A DNA stretch of 40,948 nucleotides from Bryobacterales bacterium (lineage in GTDB: Bacteria; Acidobacteriota; Terriglobia; Bryobacterales; UBA6623), in assembly GCA_022826925.1 (NCBI GenBank), contig JAJDTX010000023.1:1-40948 (forward strand), written 5' to 3'. The translations under genes and the position numbers were made by a program. The notes beneath the pieces are model-generated. The model was not told the DNA's origin, ran no database searches, and worked only from the letters and a program-made list of their open reading frames with translations. Positions 32,339-40,800 of the stretch are shown one piece after another (positions within the stretch are counted from its first letter, which is position 1; each line of letters begins with the position of its first letter).

Positions 32339-33487
32339 ATGCGATTCAAGCACCCCCGCACGTCCTTGGCAGTGATTGCGGCGGCGACGCTGCTAGCTTG
32401 GGCCTGCACCCCGGCCGAGACCGAACCCGAGAGCATGCGCTCGCTCGAGACCTCGGAGTTCGGGGCCGTTGATGGCCAGCCGGTCACGCTCTTCACATTG
32501 ACCAACGCCTCCGGCGCCAGTGTCGGCATTATCGAGTACGGCGGCATCGTGGTCAGTCTCAACGTGCCAGATCGCGACGGAAATCTCGGCGATGTGGTTC
32601 TCGGCTTTGACACGCTGGACGCATACGTTACTGATACGCCATATTTCGGCGCCATCACGGGCAGATACGCAAACCGGATCGCGGGCGGAAAGTTCGAGAT
32701 CGACGGCACGACCTACGAACTGCCCGTGAACAACGGGCCCAATTCTCTGCACGGCGGCATCAAGGGTTTCGACAAGGTGATCTGGAAGGGCACGCCCGCA
32801 GAGTCTGGCGACGGTGTGTCGTTTGCCTATGTGAGCCAGGACGGAGAAGAAGGCTATCCCGGCACGTTGGAGGCTACCGTCACGTACACGTGGACCGACA
32901 GCAACGAGCTGCGGATCGACTACGAGGCCAGCACTGACAAGCCAACGGTCATCAACCTGACCAACCATTCCTACTTCAACCTCAAAGATGGCGGTGCCAG
33001 CTCGATTCTCGAACATGTGCTGACGATCAACGCCAGCCAGTACACGCCGGTCGATGCGACCTCGATCCCCATTGGCGAGATCGCCTCGCTCGATGGCTCG
33101 CCGCTGGACTTCCGTGAACCTACGGCCATTGGGGCCCGGATTGAAGAGGAGGACGAGCAGCTCGGCTTCGGGGCGGGCTACGACCACAATTACGTCATCG
33201 ACCGAGCCGCCGACGGGCTGGCACTCGCGGCGACGGTCAGCGAGCCGGAGACCGGCCGGGTGATGGACGTGCTCACTGCCGAGCCTGGGGTCCAGTTCTA
33301 TAGCGGCAACTTCCTAGACGGCCACCATATCGGTAAGGGCGGGGTCGCCCACCAGCACCGCAGCGGCCTCTGCCTCGAGACGCAGCACTACCCGGACTCG
33401 CCCAATCAACCGGACTTCCCGTCTACAGTGCTGCGGCCCGGCGAGACCTACAAGACCACAACTGTCTACAAGTTCTACGCGAGGTGA
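32339..33487 (+). CDS. aldose 1-epimerase (galactose mutarotase) lipoprotein
   Basis: The 382-residue product interconverts the alpha and beta anomers of aldoses. The lipobox LAWAC puts the lipidated Cys at residue 23, so it should act outside the cytoplasm. Catalytic features of GalM are present: NNGPNSLHGGIKGF and NLTNHSYFNL provide the two His residues, and CLETQHYPDSPN the catalytic Glu. GGIVVSLNVPDRDG and YFGAITGRYANRI are further family blocks. The frame is open to 32234, but ATG 32339 has GGAGGAG eight bases upstream and begins the lipoprotein signal. It sits four bases ahead of the SMP-30-like gene, implying an operon for sugar handling. Confidence 0.9.
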   Translation: MRFKHPRTSLAVIAAATLLAWACTPAETEPESMRSLETSEFGAVDGQPVTLFTLTNASGASVGIIEYGGIVVSLNVPDRDGNLGDVVLGFDTLDAYVTDTPYFGAITGRYANRIAGGKFEIDGTTYELPVNNGPNSLHGGIKGFDKVIWKGTPAESGDGVSFAYVSQDGEEGYPGTLEATVTYTWTDSNELRIDYEASTDKPTVINLTNHSYFNLKDGGASSILEHVLTINASQYTPVDATSIPIGEIASLDGSPLDFREPTAIGARIEEEDEQLGFGAGYDHNYVIDRAADGLALAATVSEPETGRVMDVLTAEPGVQFYSGNFLDGHHIGKGGVAHQHRSGLCLETQHYPDSPNQPDFPSTVLRPGETYKTTTVYKFYAR

Positions 33488-33491
33488 TGCC

Positions 33492-34592
33492 ATGAGAGCG
33501 CTGAAGCTGGCCACTTTGGCAACGCTTTGCTGGACTGCGTTCCCCGCCGAAGACGCGCCGGCCCCAACGGGCGACACGATCGTCGACCCCAGCGCTCGTT
33601 TCGAGCTGCTGTACACCCGCCCCGAGACCGAGGCGGGCGGACTCACGGAGAGTCCCGCGGTTGCGCCGGATGGCTCGATCTATTTCTCCGACATCCTGCG
33701 GGAGGAGAACCACGGCCGGATTCACCGGTTTGATCCGGCTACGAAGAAGGTCGAGACTTTCGCTGCGAACAGCCACAAGTCGAATGGCCTGACGTTTGGC
33801 CCGGACGGCCACTTATACGCCGCCGAGGGCGCTGACTACGGAGGACGGCGCATCTCGCGCTGGAACGTCGAGACCAAACGGCGGGAGCTGGTCGTGGACA
33901 ACTTCGGGGGCAAGCGCTTCAACTCCCCCAACGACGTAACCGTCGACGACGCGGGCAATCTGTACTTCACCGATCCGCGCTACGTGGGACACGAGCCGAG
34001 AGAACTGCAATGGCGGGCGGTCTACCGCGTCACGCCTGGGGGCGAGGTGGCGGAGGTCACCCATGACGTCACCAAGCCCAATGGACTGGCGCTAAGCCCC
34101 GACGGCAAGACGCTCTATGTTGCCGAGACCAACAATGGCGGCGATGGCATGCCGGGAGTCGAGCCGGGCAATCGCGGTCCGATGCGAGTCTACGCCTTTC
34201 CGCTCGGAGCGGACGGGATGGTCTCCGGCCCGCGGCGGCTCTTCCACGACTTCGGCCCGAACTTCGGTTGCGATGGCATGACCGTCGACGAGCACGGCAA
34301 CGTTTACCTAACCGCTCGCGAGCCGTCCAAGCCGGGAGTCCTCGTGCTGGACCCAAGCGGGGAGCAGATCGCTTTCCTGCCCACCTCAAAGGGCGTGCAC
34401 GAGGAAGAGACGCCACTCACCGAGAACGAGGCGAAGGCTTTGGACGAACCGCCCGTTCCACCGAGCGGACTGCCGAGCAACGTTGAGTTCGGCCTCGGCG
34501 ATGGGGCCAACGTCTTGTACGTGACCGTGGACCAGAGCCTCTATCGCATTCAGTTGAAAGTGCGCGGCTTTCATCGCCAGCACAGACGCTAG
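33492..34592 (+). CDS. secreted SMP-30/gluconolactonase-like beta-propeller
   Basis: The 366-residue protein has an N-terminal signal peptide (1-19) and a six-bladed propeller of the SGL (SMP-30/gluconolaconase/LRE) family. Diagnostic blocks are GGLTESPAVAPDGSIYFSDI (metal-site Glu), SHKSNGLTFGPDGHLYAAEG, FNSPNDVTVDDAGNLYFTDP (Asn and Asp ligands) and CDGMTVDEHGNVYLT (Asp ligand). Such enzymes open sugar lactones using a bound divalent metal. It follows the aldose epimerase by four bases, and the two activities would fit successive steps on an oxidised aldose. Start ATG 33492 directly follows the previous stop, without a clear ribosome-binding site of its own. Confidence 0.88.
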   Translation: MRALKLATLATLCWTAFPAEDAPAPTGDTIVDPSARFELLYTRPETEAGGLTESPAVAPDGSIYFSDILREENHGRIHRFDPATKKVETFAANSHKSNGLTFGPDGHLYAAEGADYGGRRISRWNVETKRRELVVDNFGGKRFNSPNDVTVDDAGNLYFTDPRYVGHEPRELQWRAVYRVTPGGEVAEVTHDVTKPNGLALSPDGKTLYVAETNNGGDGMPGVEPGNRGPMRVYAFPLGADGMVSGPRRLFHDFGPNFGCDGMTVDEHGNVYLTAREPSKPGVLVLDPSGEQIAFLPTSKGVHEEETPLTENEAKALDEPPVPPSGLPSNVEFGLGDGANVLYVTVDQSLYRIQLKVRGFHRQHRR

Positions 34593-34756
34593 TCCTGGCG
34601 CAAGATCCTGCTGCCGGAGGCTCGACCTTAGCCGCTGCAAGACAGTGCCGCTGCAACGAATTCACGACCTGAGCGGTCAAACCCTATGCTAATCTGAGGT
34701 TGCCGCCAGGCTCGCCATCCGATGGGCCATAGGGGCGGCTTGGTCGAGAGGCGAAC

Positions 34757-35719
34757 ATGCTGATCAAGACTCCGCGTGGCTGGGAAATCCCCGAGAGCCA
34801 GGCGACTCCCGAAGACCTGTTCCATTCGCGCCGCGCAATTCTCAAGGGCATGGGTTTCGCAGGCGCGGCTGGCCTGCTGCCGAGCGCTCTGCCCGGGGCA
34901 GCGGCAGACGAGTTGCTGTATCCCGCCAAGCGCAACACGAAATACACGTTGGACCGCCCGCTGACGGCCGAAGCGATCGCGACCGGATACAACAACTTCT
35001 ACGAGTTCACCCTCGACAAGGGGCAGGTCCGGCACCAGGTCGACCGGTTCAAGATCGACCCGTGGAAGCTAAAGGTCTCGGGTCTGGTCAACAACCCCAA
35101 GACGTACGACATTGACGACTTGGTGCGGCGATTCCCGCTAGAGGAGCGCCTCTACCGCTTCCGCTGCGTCGAGGCTTGGTCGATGGCGGTTCCGTGGACC
35201 GGGTTTCCGATGTCGGCCCTGCTCAAGGAAGTCGATCCCAAGCCCGAGGCTGGATTCATCAAGATGGTCACGGCCTTTAGGCCGAGGGAGATGCCCGGGA
35301 TCCTCTCGCAGCCGCACTACGACTGGCCGTACCAAGAGGCACTGACGCTCGACGAGGCAATGAACGAGCTGGCGCTGTTCTGCACCGGGCTGTACGGCAA
35401 GCCGCTGCCCAAGCAGAACGGTGCGCCAATCCGCGCGATCATGCCGTGGAAGTACGGCCTGAAGAACATCAAGTCGCTCGTGGAGATCGAGGTCACCAAG
35501 AAGCGGCCGCCGACACTTTGGAACAAGGCCGCGCCGACCGAGTACGGCTGGTATTCCAACGTCAACCCGAAGAAGCCGCACCCACGCTGGTCGCAAGCGC
35601 AGGAAAAGCTGCTAGCCCTGGGGCCGGGCGGTTCGTTCATGTACTCGATGCGTCCCACCCTGATGTACAACGGTTACGAGGCGTTCGTCTCCGAGATCTA
35701 CGACGGGAGCGAATACTAG
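34757..35719 (+). CDS. msrP: periplasmic protein-methionine-sulfoxide reductase, molybdoenzyme subunit
   Basis: The 320-residue protein has a Tat signal (SRRAILKGMGFAGAAGLLPSALP, residues 24-46) and the sulfite-oxidase-like Moco fold. RFRCVEAWSMAVPW supplies Cys137, the molybdenum ligand. Blocks such as YNNFYEFTLDKGQV, PWKLKVSGLVNNPKTYDIDDL, and FMYSMRPTLMYNGYEAFVSE are characteristic of MsrP (YedY), which repairs oxidised methionines in envelope proteins. Its usual membrane haem partner MsrQ is not next door; the following gene encodes a different small membrane protein. Electrons must come from an MsrQ elsewhere or another quinol donor. A TAATCT hexamer near 34690 may be its -10. Confidence 0.93.
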   Translation: MLIKTPRGWEIPESQATPEDLFHSRRAILKGMGFAGAAGLLPSALPGAAADELLYPAKRNTKYTLDRPLTAEAIATGYNNFYEFTLDKGQVRHQVDRFKIDPWKLKVSGLVNNPKTYDIDDLVRRFPLEERLYRFRCVEAWSMAVPWTGFPMSALLKEVDPKPEAGFIKMVTAFRPREMPGILSQPHYDWPYQEALTLDEAMNELALFCTGLYGKPLPKQNGAPIRAIMPWKYGLKNIKSLVEIEVTKKRPPTLWNKAAPTEYGWYSNVNPKKPHPRWSQAQEKLLALGPGGSFMYSMRPTLMYNGYEAFVSEIYDGSEY

Positions 35720-35787
35720 CCGTTCGGCAGGAGCTGCAGGCGGCCGGATGCCCGGTCCGTCTGAGGTAGAGGCTTCACTTGCGACCA

Positions 35788-36069
35788 ATGAATGACTGGG
35801 AACGAGACTGGGACGACGAGCCGGTCTACGAGGACGAGGATTCGGAAGAAGAAGGCGTTTGGACCCTGCGCCAGACGGTGATCCGCGTAGCGGCCCTGCT
35901 GCTCCTTTTTTCGTTCCTTGGGGCCTTGTTCCTGGCGCTACGCGGGATCGAAGACATCCTGGTCGTGATCGGCGTCCTGCTAGCAGCCGCCCTCGTTGCC
36001 AAAGTAGTCAGGAAACAGCAGGAAGCCGAGCATCCGTATCGCTCCAAGGATCGCCCCGAAATCCATTGA
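35788..36069 (+). CDS. small two-helix membrane protein, no known family
   Basis: This 93-residue product opens with a very acidic segment (MNDWERDWDDEPVYEDEDSE, residues 1-20) and then has two transmembrane helices: VIRVAALLLLFSFLGALFLAL and DILVVIGVLLAAALVAKVV, with a short basic tail RKQQEAEHPYRSK. I do not recognise a family. It follows msrP by 68 bases on the same strand. I start at ATG 35788; a TTG nine bases earlier is possible. The acidic N-terminus is on the side opposite the basic tail only if the number of helices is odd, so with two helices both ends share one face, probably the cytoplasm. Confidence 0.62.
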   Translation: MNDWERDWDDEPVYEDEDSEEEGVWTLRQTVIRVAALLLLFSFLGALFLALRGIEDILVVIGVLLAAALVAKVVRKQQEAEHPYRSKDRPEIH

Positions 36070-36088
36070 TTCCAAAGCGGTTACGGAT

Positions 36089-37504
36089 TCATTCCAGCAT
36101 CCGATCTAGCTGTGCCGCCAAGCGTTGCCGCGTGGCTTCATGTGTCCCGTCGGCGGCAAGGTTCTTCCATTCCATCGGATCGGAGGCATGATCGTACAGT
36201 TCTTCGCTGCCGTCCCCGTAGCGGATGTATCTCCAGCGATCCGTCCGGACGGAGTGGTGCTGGCCTTGGCGCGTAGTGATCGCCGGTGTACTGCGCGGAG
36301 CGTCTGGATCGTTCAATAACGGGACGAGACTTTCGCCGTCCAAGTCAGCGGGCGAGCTCAAAGACGCCAATTCCGCGAGCGTCGGATATAGATCGATCAG
36401 GCTGACCGCTCGTGTTGAGACGGTGCCAGATGTTCCCACGTCCGGCGAGCGGATGATCAGCGGCACCCGGGTGGATTCCTCCCATAGCGTGCTCTTGTGG
36501 TACTTCTGCTTCTCGCCGATGTGGTAGCCGTGGTCCGAGAAGAGCACGACGATGGTGTTGTCGTTGTATTGGCTGGAAGCCAGTGCGCGCAGGATTCGGC
36601 CGATCATGGCGTCCGCGAACGTCACTGCTGCGAGGTACCCTCGGGTCGCAGACTGGAGCGCGTTGTGCTTGCGGATCATGGCCTCGTAGTTGTTGGCGGC
36701 GCGAACGTGCCGTTGAGCGACCTGCGGCACGTCGTCAAGGTCTGAAGCTAGGATCGTCGGCAATTCCACGTCGGCGAGCGGGTGCTCGTCGAAGTACTCG
36801 CTCGGAGCGTACTGGGGATCGTGCGGCCGATAGATCCCGACCGCGAGGAAGAACGGCTTGTCATGCTCTGCCCGGAGCTGCCGTACCGCCCACTTGGAAG
36901 ATTGGCCGTCTTCCGTCACATCGGCCTTGAAATCGATCGGGCCCCAGTCCCAATGATGGTTGATGCCGTTTCTGTGCGTGTCGATCAGAACCGGAGCCAT
37001 GGGCAACTGGATCGTCTTGGCGGGAAAACGCTCGTCCCAGGCTTCCGGCTGGCCGAAACCGCTGCGGCCAGCGTACGGCGCGCCCTCGGCGTGGGTCAGC
37101 GCTCCGCGCCAGCCGCCGTGATTGGCGTGGAAGATCTTGCCTGCGGCTGCTGTGAAGTAGCCGTTGTGGCGGAAGAACTGGGGCAGGGACTCGGAATTCT
37201 TCAGCGAGTCGAACTTCCGCCAGTCGTCCATGTTGCCGACCACCCCGGTTGTCGTCGGGCGCTTGCCGAACAACAGGGCCGTGCGAGACGGATTGCAAAG
37301 GGGTGCGGCACAGTGGGCGTTGGAGAACAGCACCCCTTGCCGGGCCAAGCCGTCGATGTTGGGTGTCTGCGCCTGAGGGTGGCCTCCCATGCAGCCGACC
37401 CAGTCGTTGAGATCGTCAACTGCGATCAGCAGGACGTTCGGGCGGTCTTGGGCCACAGCGGCAACGGGCAGCAGGGCGCAGAGCATTGCAACGCGAAGCG
37501 ACAT
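36089..37504 (-). CDS. exported sulfatase, iduronate-2-sulfatase-like (CNPSR type)
   Basis: The 471-residue enzyme has a signal peptide (1-19, AVAQ-D). RPNVLLIAVDDLNDWVGCMG gives the metal-binding Asp pair, and the LNDWVGCMGGHPQAQTPNID block with LCNPSRTALL (Cys70 for formylglycine) is typical of iduronate-2-sulfatase relatives. VLFSDHGYHIGEKQKYHK is the second conserved block, including the family's GYHLGE-like motif. A uronic-acid 2-sulfate is the likely kind of substrate, by family analogy only. A TAGAAT box lies six bases before ATG 37504. The gene is divergent from the next sulfatase, across 271 bases, and convergent with the small membrane-protein gene. Confidence 0.91.
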   Translation of the reverse strand: MSLRVAMLCALLPVAAVAQDRPNVLLIAVDDLNDWVGCMGGHPQAQTPNIDGLARQGVLFSNAHCAAPLCNPSRTALLFGKRPTTTGVVGNMDDWRKFDSLKNSESLPQFFRHNGYFTAAAGKIFHANHGGWRGALTHAEGAPYAGRSGFGQPEAWDERFPAKTIQLPMAPVLIDTHRNGINHHWDWGPIDFKADVTEDGQSSKWAVRQLRAEHDKPFFLAVGIYRPHDPQYAPSEYFDEHPLADVELPTILASDLDDVPQVAQRHVRAANNYEAMIRKHNALQSATRGYLAAVTFADAMIGRILRALASSQYNDNTIVVLFSDHGYHIGEKQKYHKSTLWEESTRVPLIIRSPDVGTSGTVSTRAVSLIDLYPTLAELASLSSPADLDGESLVPLLNDPDAPRSTPAITTRQGQHHSVRTDRWRYIRYGDGSEELYDHASDPMEWKNLAADGTHEATRQRLAAQLDRMLE

Positions 37505-37510
37505 GGCACC

Positions 37511-37516
37511 ATTCTA
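37511..37516 (-). promoter_or_regulatory. -10-like TAGAAT directly before a sulfatase start
   Basis: On the minus strand TAGAAT is followed by GGTGCC and then the ATG at 37504. The distance implies a transcript that starts at, or one or two bases from, the start codon. No Shine-Dalgarno sequence is seen. Confidence 0.5.
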
Positions 37517-37761
37517 GGCCGCATTCCACGAGCAGTCTTCTGGCCGAGGGGACGACCGCCATAGGCCGTCGCACGCGTCTTGACTTGACTGCGCGAGACC
37601 TCTTCGCCAAGACAGGTCATATGCGCTTCACCGCCTGCCGCGTGTGCGGTCGTCTGGACGATGGTCCGTATCTCGATCGGTGCGCAAGAGTCTCGCTCAA
37701 GAATCGGATCGAACGAAGCTGCCCAACGGCCTGTCTCGGCCGCGCGGAACGAATGCAAGGC

Positions 37762-37767
37762 TAAACT
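37762..37767 (+). promoter_or_regulatory. -10-like TAAACT before the divergent sulfatase
   Basis: TAAACT lies eight bases before ATG 37776, with no Shine-Dalgarno sequence between. The matching -35 position is not convincing. Confidence 0.4.
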
Positions 37768-37775
37768 TGTTGTTG

Positions 37776-39218
37776 ATGGCAGGACTTACGCGACGAGACT
37801 TCTTGGCCACTTCGACGGCGGCTGCCGCTGCCGCCTGCGGCAGCGAACCCAGTGCACCCGAGGCCCCTCCCAACATCCTGCTAGTCGTGCCCGACCAACT
37901 ACGCCCCGACTGGACGAGCCTGAACCCCGCTATCGGCGTGCGCACCCCCCACCTTGAGGCGCTCGCCGCCCGGGGAGTCAATTTCGTGAGCGGCTACTGC
38001 GCCTCTCCGCTGTGCGCGCCTTCGCGGGCCTGCCTGGCCGGGGGCAGGGAATATGACCGCTGCGGCGTGCCCGACAACAGCCTGAACTACCCGCTCGACC
38101 AGACCACCTACTACACGCTGCTGCGGCAAGCGGGCTATCACGTGATGGGCTGCGGCAAGTTTGATTTGCACAAGCCCGAGCCAAGCTGGGGCGTCGAGGG
38201 ACAGCACCTGCTGTCGGAGTGGGGCTTTTCCGCCGGAATAGACAGTGCCGGCAAGTGGGACGCGATCCGCTGGGGCATGGATGATCCCTGCGATCCCTAT
38301 ACTGCGCACCTGCACGCCACCGGCCGTGCCGAGGCCCATCTTGACGACTTTGGCAAACGGCGCGAGATTGGCACGTTCGCGGCGACCTTCCCGACGCCGC
38401 TGCCGGAAGAGTCCTACTGCGATAACTGGATCGCAGCCCAAGGCGTGCGCCTGCTCCGCGAGGCCCCGCGCGATCAGCCATGGCACTTGGCTGTCAACTT
38501 CGCGGGGCCGCATGAGCCGGTGGATATCACGACGAGCATGGACAGCCTCTACCGCGATGTCGATTTTCCGCAGCCGTTCAAGAACACCGAGTTCACGCCC
38601 AAGAAGCATGTCGAGATCCGTCGTAACTATGCCGCGATGATCGAAAACATTGACGAGTGGATGGGAAGGCTGCTCGCCGAAGTTGAAGCACGCGGCGAGC
38701 TCGAGAACACTTTGGTTGTATTCACAAGCGACCACGGCGAAATGCTGGGTGACCACGACCTGTGGATGAAGCGCCTGCCCCACCAAGCCTCGGTCGGCGT
38801 GCCGCTGGTAGTGGCCGGGCCTGGCGTGCAGAGCGGCGTTGGCACGGCAGCCCTGGCCAGCGTGATGGACCTTGCCGCGACGTTCCTCGATTACGCCGGA
38901 CTCGCCACCCCGCCTGAGATGGACAGCCGTTCGCTGCGGCCGGTGCTGGAGGGCAAGTCAGGCGATCACCGTGAATTCCTCCTCAGTGGCCTTGACCCGT
39001 GGCGCTGCGTCACCGATGGAAGGCTGAAACTGGTGCGCGGCTATCCGGGCGGCAAGGCGCAGAGCGGCCCGGCCTATCCGGAGAGTGATTCGGCTGCACC
39101 GCCATTGTTGTTCGACGTCTTGGAGGATCCGTTCGAGAACCGAAACTTGGCCGACAGCGCGCCCAATGATGTGAAGCGATTGACCGCCGAGTTACACCGA
39201 CTGATAGGTGTTGCCTGA
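37776..39218 (+). CDS. Tat-exported sulfatase, probable lipoprotein (CAPSR type)
   Basis: The 480-residue enzyme begins with a Tat motif (TRRDFLATS) followed by an Ala-rich stretch ending AAAC at Cys21, so it may be a Tat-exported lipoprotein. PPNILLVVPDQLRPDW carries one metal-binding Asp, with Gln in place of the second Asp, as in several sulfatase subfamilies. PLCAPSRACL places the formylglycine precursor at Cys80. VVFTSDHGEMLGDHDLW is the second metal block. The frame is open to 37644, but the Tat motif follows ATG 37776. Its stop overlaps the ferredoxin-like gene by one base (TGATG). It probably acts outside the cytoplasm on an unknown sulfate ester. Confidence 0.9.
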   Translation: MAGLTRRDFLATSTAAAAAACGSEPSAPEAPPNILLVVPDQLRPDWTSLNPAIGVRTPHLEALAARGVNFVSGYCASPLCAPSRACLAGGREYDRCGVPDNSLNYPLDQTTYYTLLRQAGYHVMGCGKFDLHKPEPSWGVEGQHLLSEWGFSAGIDSAGKWDAIRWGMDDPCDPYTAHLHATGRAEAHLDDFGKRREIGTFAATFPTPLPEESYCDNWIAAQGVRLLREAPRDQPWHLAVNFAGPHEPVDITTSMDSLYRDVDFPQPFKNTEFTPKKHVEIRRNYAAMIENIDEWMGRLLAEVEARGELENTLVVFTSDHGEMLGDHDLWMKRLPHQASVGVPLVVAGPGVQSGVGTAALASVMDLAATFLDYAGLATPPEMDSRSLRPVLEGKSGDHREFLLSGLDPWRCVTDGRLKLVRGYPGGKAQSGPAYPESDSAAPPLLFDVLEDPFENRNLADSAPNDVKRLTAELHRLIGVA

Positions 39219-39598
39219 TGGCCGAGCCGCTCTGCATTCCGACGGGTTCGTACTCCAGGCACATTCTTCTGTGCGCCGACCAATCCAATCCAAAGTGCGC
39301 CCCTCGGAATGTCACAATCCGCGCTTGGCAGAGGCTCAAGGACCGGCTCAGAGAAATCGGCTTGGCCCAAGGCGACGGCTGCGTATATCGCTCAAAGGTG
39401 AATTGTCTGCGCGTTTGCGACAAGGGCCCTATCGCCGTCGTTTACCCAGACGGCACTTGGTACCACTCAGTGAGCGGAGAGGTCTTGGAGCGCATTCTTG
39501 TGGAACACTTGCGTGACGGCAAGCCGGTGGAGGAGTACATTTTCGCTCGGAACCCGCTGCCGGAGGTGGCGAGTCAGGCCGGGCGGGATTCCGAGTGA
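39218..39598 (+). CDS. thioredoxin-like [2Fe-2S] ferredoxin-domain protein
   Basis: The 126-residue protein matches the small (2Fe-2S) ferredoxin-like family: RHILLCADQSNPKCAPRNV near the N-terminus gives two cluster cysteines, and VNCLRVCDKGPIAVVYPDGTWY gives C-x3-C and the conserved YPDGTWY strand, followed by ILVEHLRDGKPVEEYIF. Members carry electrons in the cytoplasm. It overlaps the upstream sulfatase by one base (TGATG), which suggests translational coupling. An electron-transfer role for an exported sulfatase is not obvious; the pairing may be fortuitous or serve a linked pathway. Confidence 0.87.
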   Translation: MAEPLCIPTGSYSRHILLCADQSNPKCAPRNVTIRAWQRLKDRLREIGLAQGDGCVYRSKVNCLRVCDKGPIAVVYPDGTWYHSVSGEVLERILVEHLRDGKPVEEYIFARNPLPEVASQAGRDSE

Positions 39599-39676
39599 GC
39601 GCCATTCTGCACGAACCATCAAGACGCTAGGTTCATTAGACGTGCAATTCCATCGGATGGAATCCGCGATCTTGTG

Positions 39677-39705
39677 TTGACGCGGCCGGCCATGCCTGCA
39701 ATACT
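39677..39705 (+). promoter_or_regulatory. sigma70-type promoter abutting the propeller gene
   Basis: TTGACG (39677-39682), a 17-base spacer and AATACT (39700-39705) form a good promoter. Only six bases (TTCGCC) separate the -10 box from the ATG at 39712, so transcription should begin at or within the start codon. Confidence 0.65.
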
Positions 39706-39711
39706 TTCGCC

Positions 39712-40800
39712 ATGCGACGCCTTCAATTCGCACTAGCACTCGCCCTCGCCGTTCCGGCGCTGCTCTGGTCCGACTCCGGAGAGGTCAAGCGGTACCTCTA
39801 CCTCAGCATGCCGGACGGCGCCCAGAAGGAAGGGCGCTCCAACGCCGGGATTCTCGTGTTCGACATCGACAACGGACACAAGTTCGTCCGTCGCATTGAC
39901 ATGCCCATCTTCTCGGAGGGACTTCGTGGCTTCGCCGGGAACCTCGCCAAGCACAGCGTCTACTACTCGTCGACCAACCACCGGCTAGGCCGCTTCGATC
40001 TGGAAAGCGAGGAAACTGTCTGGGAAAAGGTCTACGACGCCGGCTGTGACCGTTCATCCGTGACACTGGACGGCAAGAAGATCTACGTGCCCACTGGCTG
40101 GTGGTACAAGGGCGAGGACAGCGGGTTGCTCGTTGTCGATGGCGAGACTGGCGAAATCACGAAGCGTATACCGGTTGGGCCGGCCGCCCACAACACGATC
40201 GTCAACCTAACCGGAACCAAGCTATATCTCGGCACCACCACCATGCTCTCGGTGTTTGACACCCAGACAGAGAAGCTCTTGATGCAAGTCAAGGATGTCG
40301 GCGAGCGCGGGGTCTTCCCGTATACGATCGACAGTCGCGAGCGCTACGCCTATGTCTGCCTGGGCAATCACGTGGGCTTTGATGTCGTGGACCTGAAGAC
40401 GGGGGAAATCATCCATCGCGTGTTTGCGGGGGACGAGAAGATACCGAATCGCACCCACGGTGCCGGTCTCACGCCTGACGAGAGCGAGCTCTGGATCAGT
40501 GACCAGAAGGGCAAGAAGCTGTTCATCTTCGACGCGACCAAAATGCCGCCGGCTCCGAAGGGCCACGTGGAGCTCTCCCAAGGCGGGCACGGCTGGGTGG
40601 CCTTCAGCTTGGACGGCACCTATGCGTGGAGCCACACTCCTGATGTGTTCGACGTCAAGACAAAGAAGCTCGTGGCCACGTTGCGCGACGGGACCGGGAC
40701 TCCGGTCAGCGGCTCGAAGTTCATGGAAGTCCACATGCGGGATGGCAAGGTCGTGAGGATCGGCCACGAGTTCGGATTGGGGCGCAAGTACTCCGACTAG
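39712..40800 (+). CDS. secreted YVTN/YncE-like beta-propeller protein
   Basis: The 362-residue product has a signal peptide (about 1-19, ALLWS-D) and blade-like repeats: GILVFDIDNGHKFVRRIDMP, LLVVDGETGEITKRIPVG, LSVFDTQTEKLLMQVKDVG, FDVVDLKTGEIIHRVFAG and FDVKTKKLVATLRDG. The D-x-x-T/K-x-K spacing is that of seven-bladed YVTN propellers, which usually bind or scaffold rather than catalyse. THGAGLTPDESELWISDQ resembles the acidobacterial YncE group. It has its own promoter directly before the start codon and stands apart from the ferredoxin gene. Specific function is unknown. Confidence 0.82.
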   Translation: MRRLQFALALALAVPALLWSDSGEVKRYLYLSMPDGAQKEGRSNAGILVFDIDNGHKFVRRIDMPIFSEGLRGFAGNLAKHSVYYSSTNHRLGRFDLESEETVWEKVYDAGCDRSSVTLDGKKIYVPTGWWYKGEDSGLLVVDGETGEITKRIPVGPAAHNTIVNLTGTKLYLGTTTMLSVFDTQTEKLLMQVKDVGERGVFPYTIDSRERYAYVCLGNHVGFDVVDLKTGEIIHRVFAGDEKIPNRTHGAGLTPDESELWISDQKGKKLFIFDATKMPPAPKGHVELSQGGHGWVAFSLDGTYAWSHTPDVFDVKTKKLVATLRDGTGTPVSGSKFMEVHMRDGKVVRIGHEFGLGRKYSD

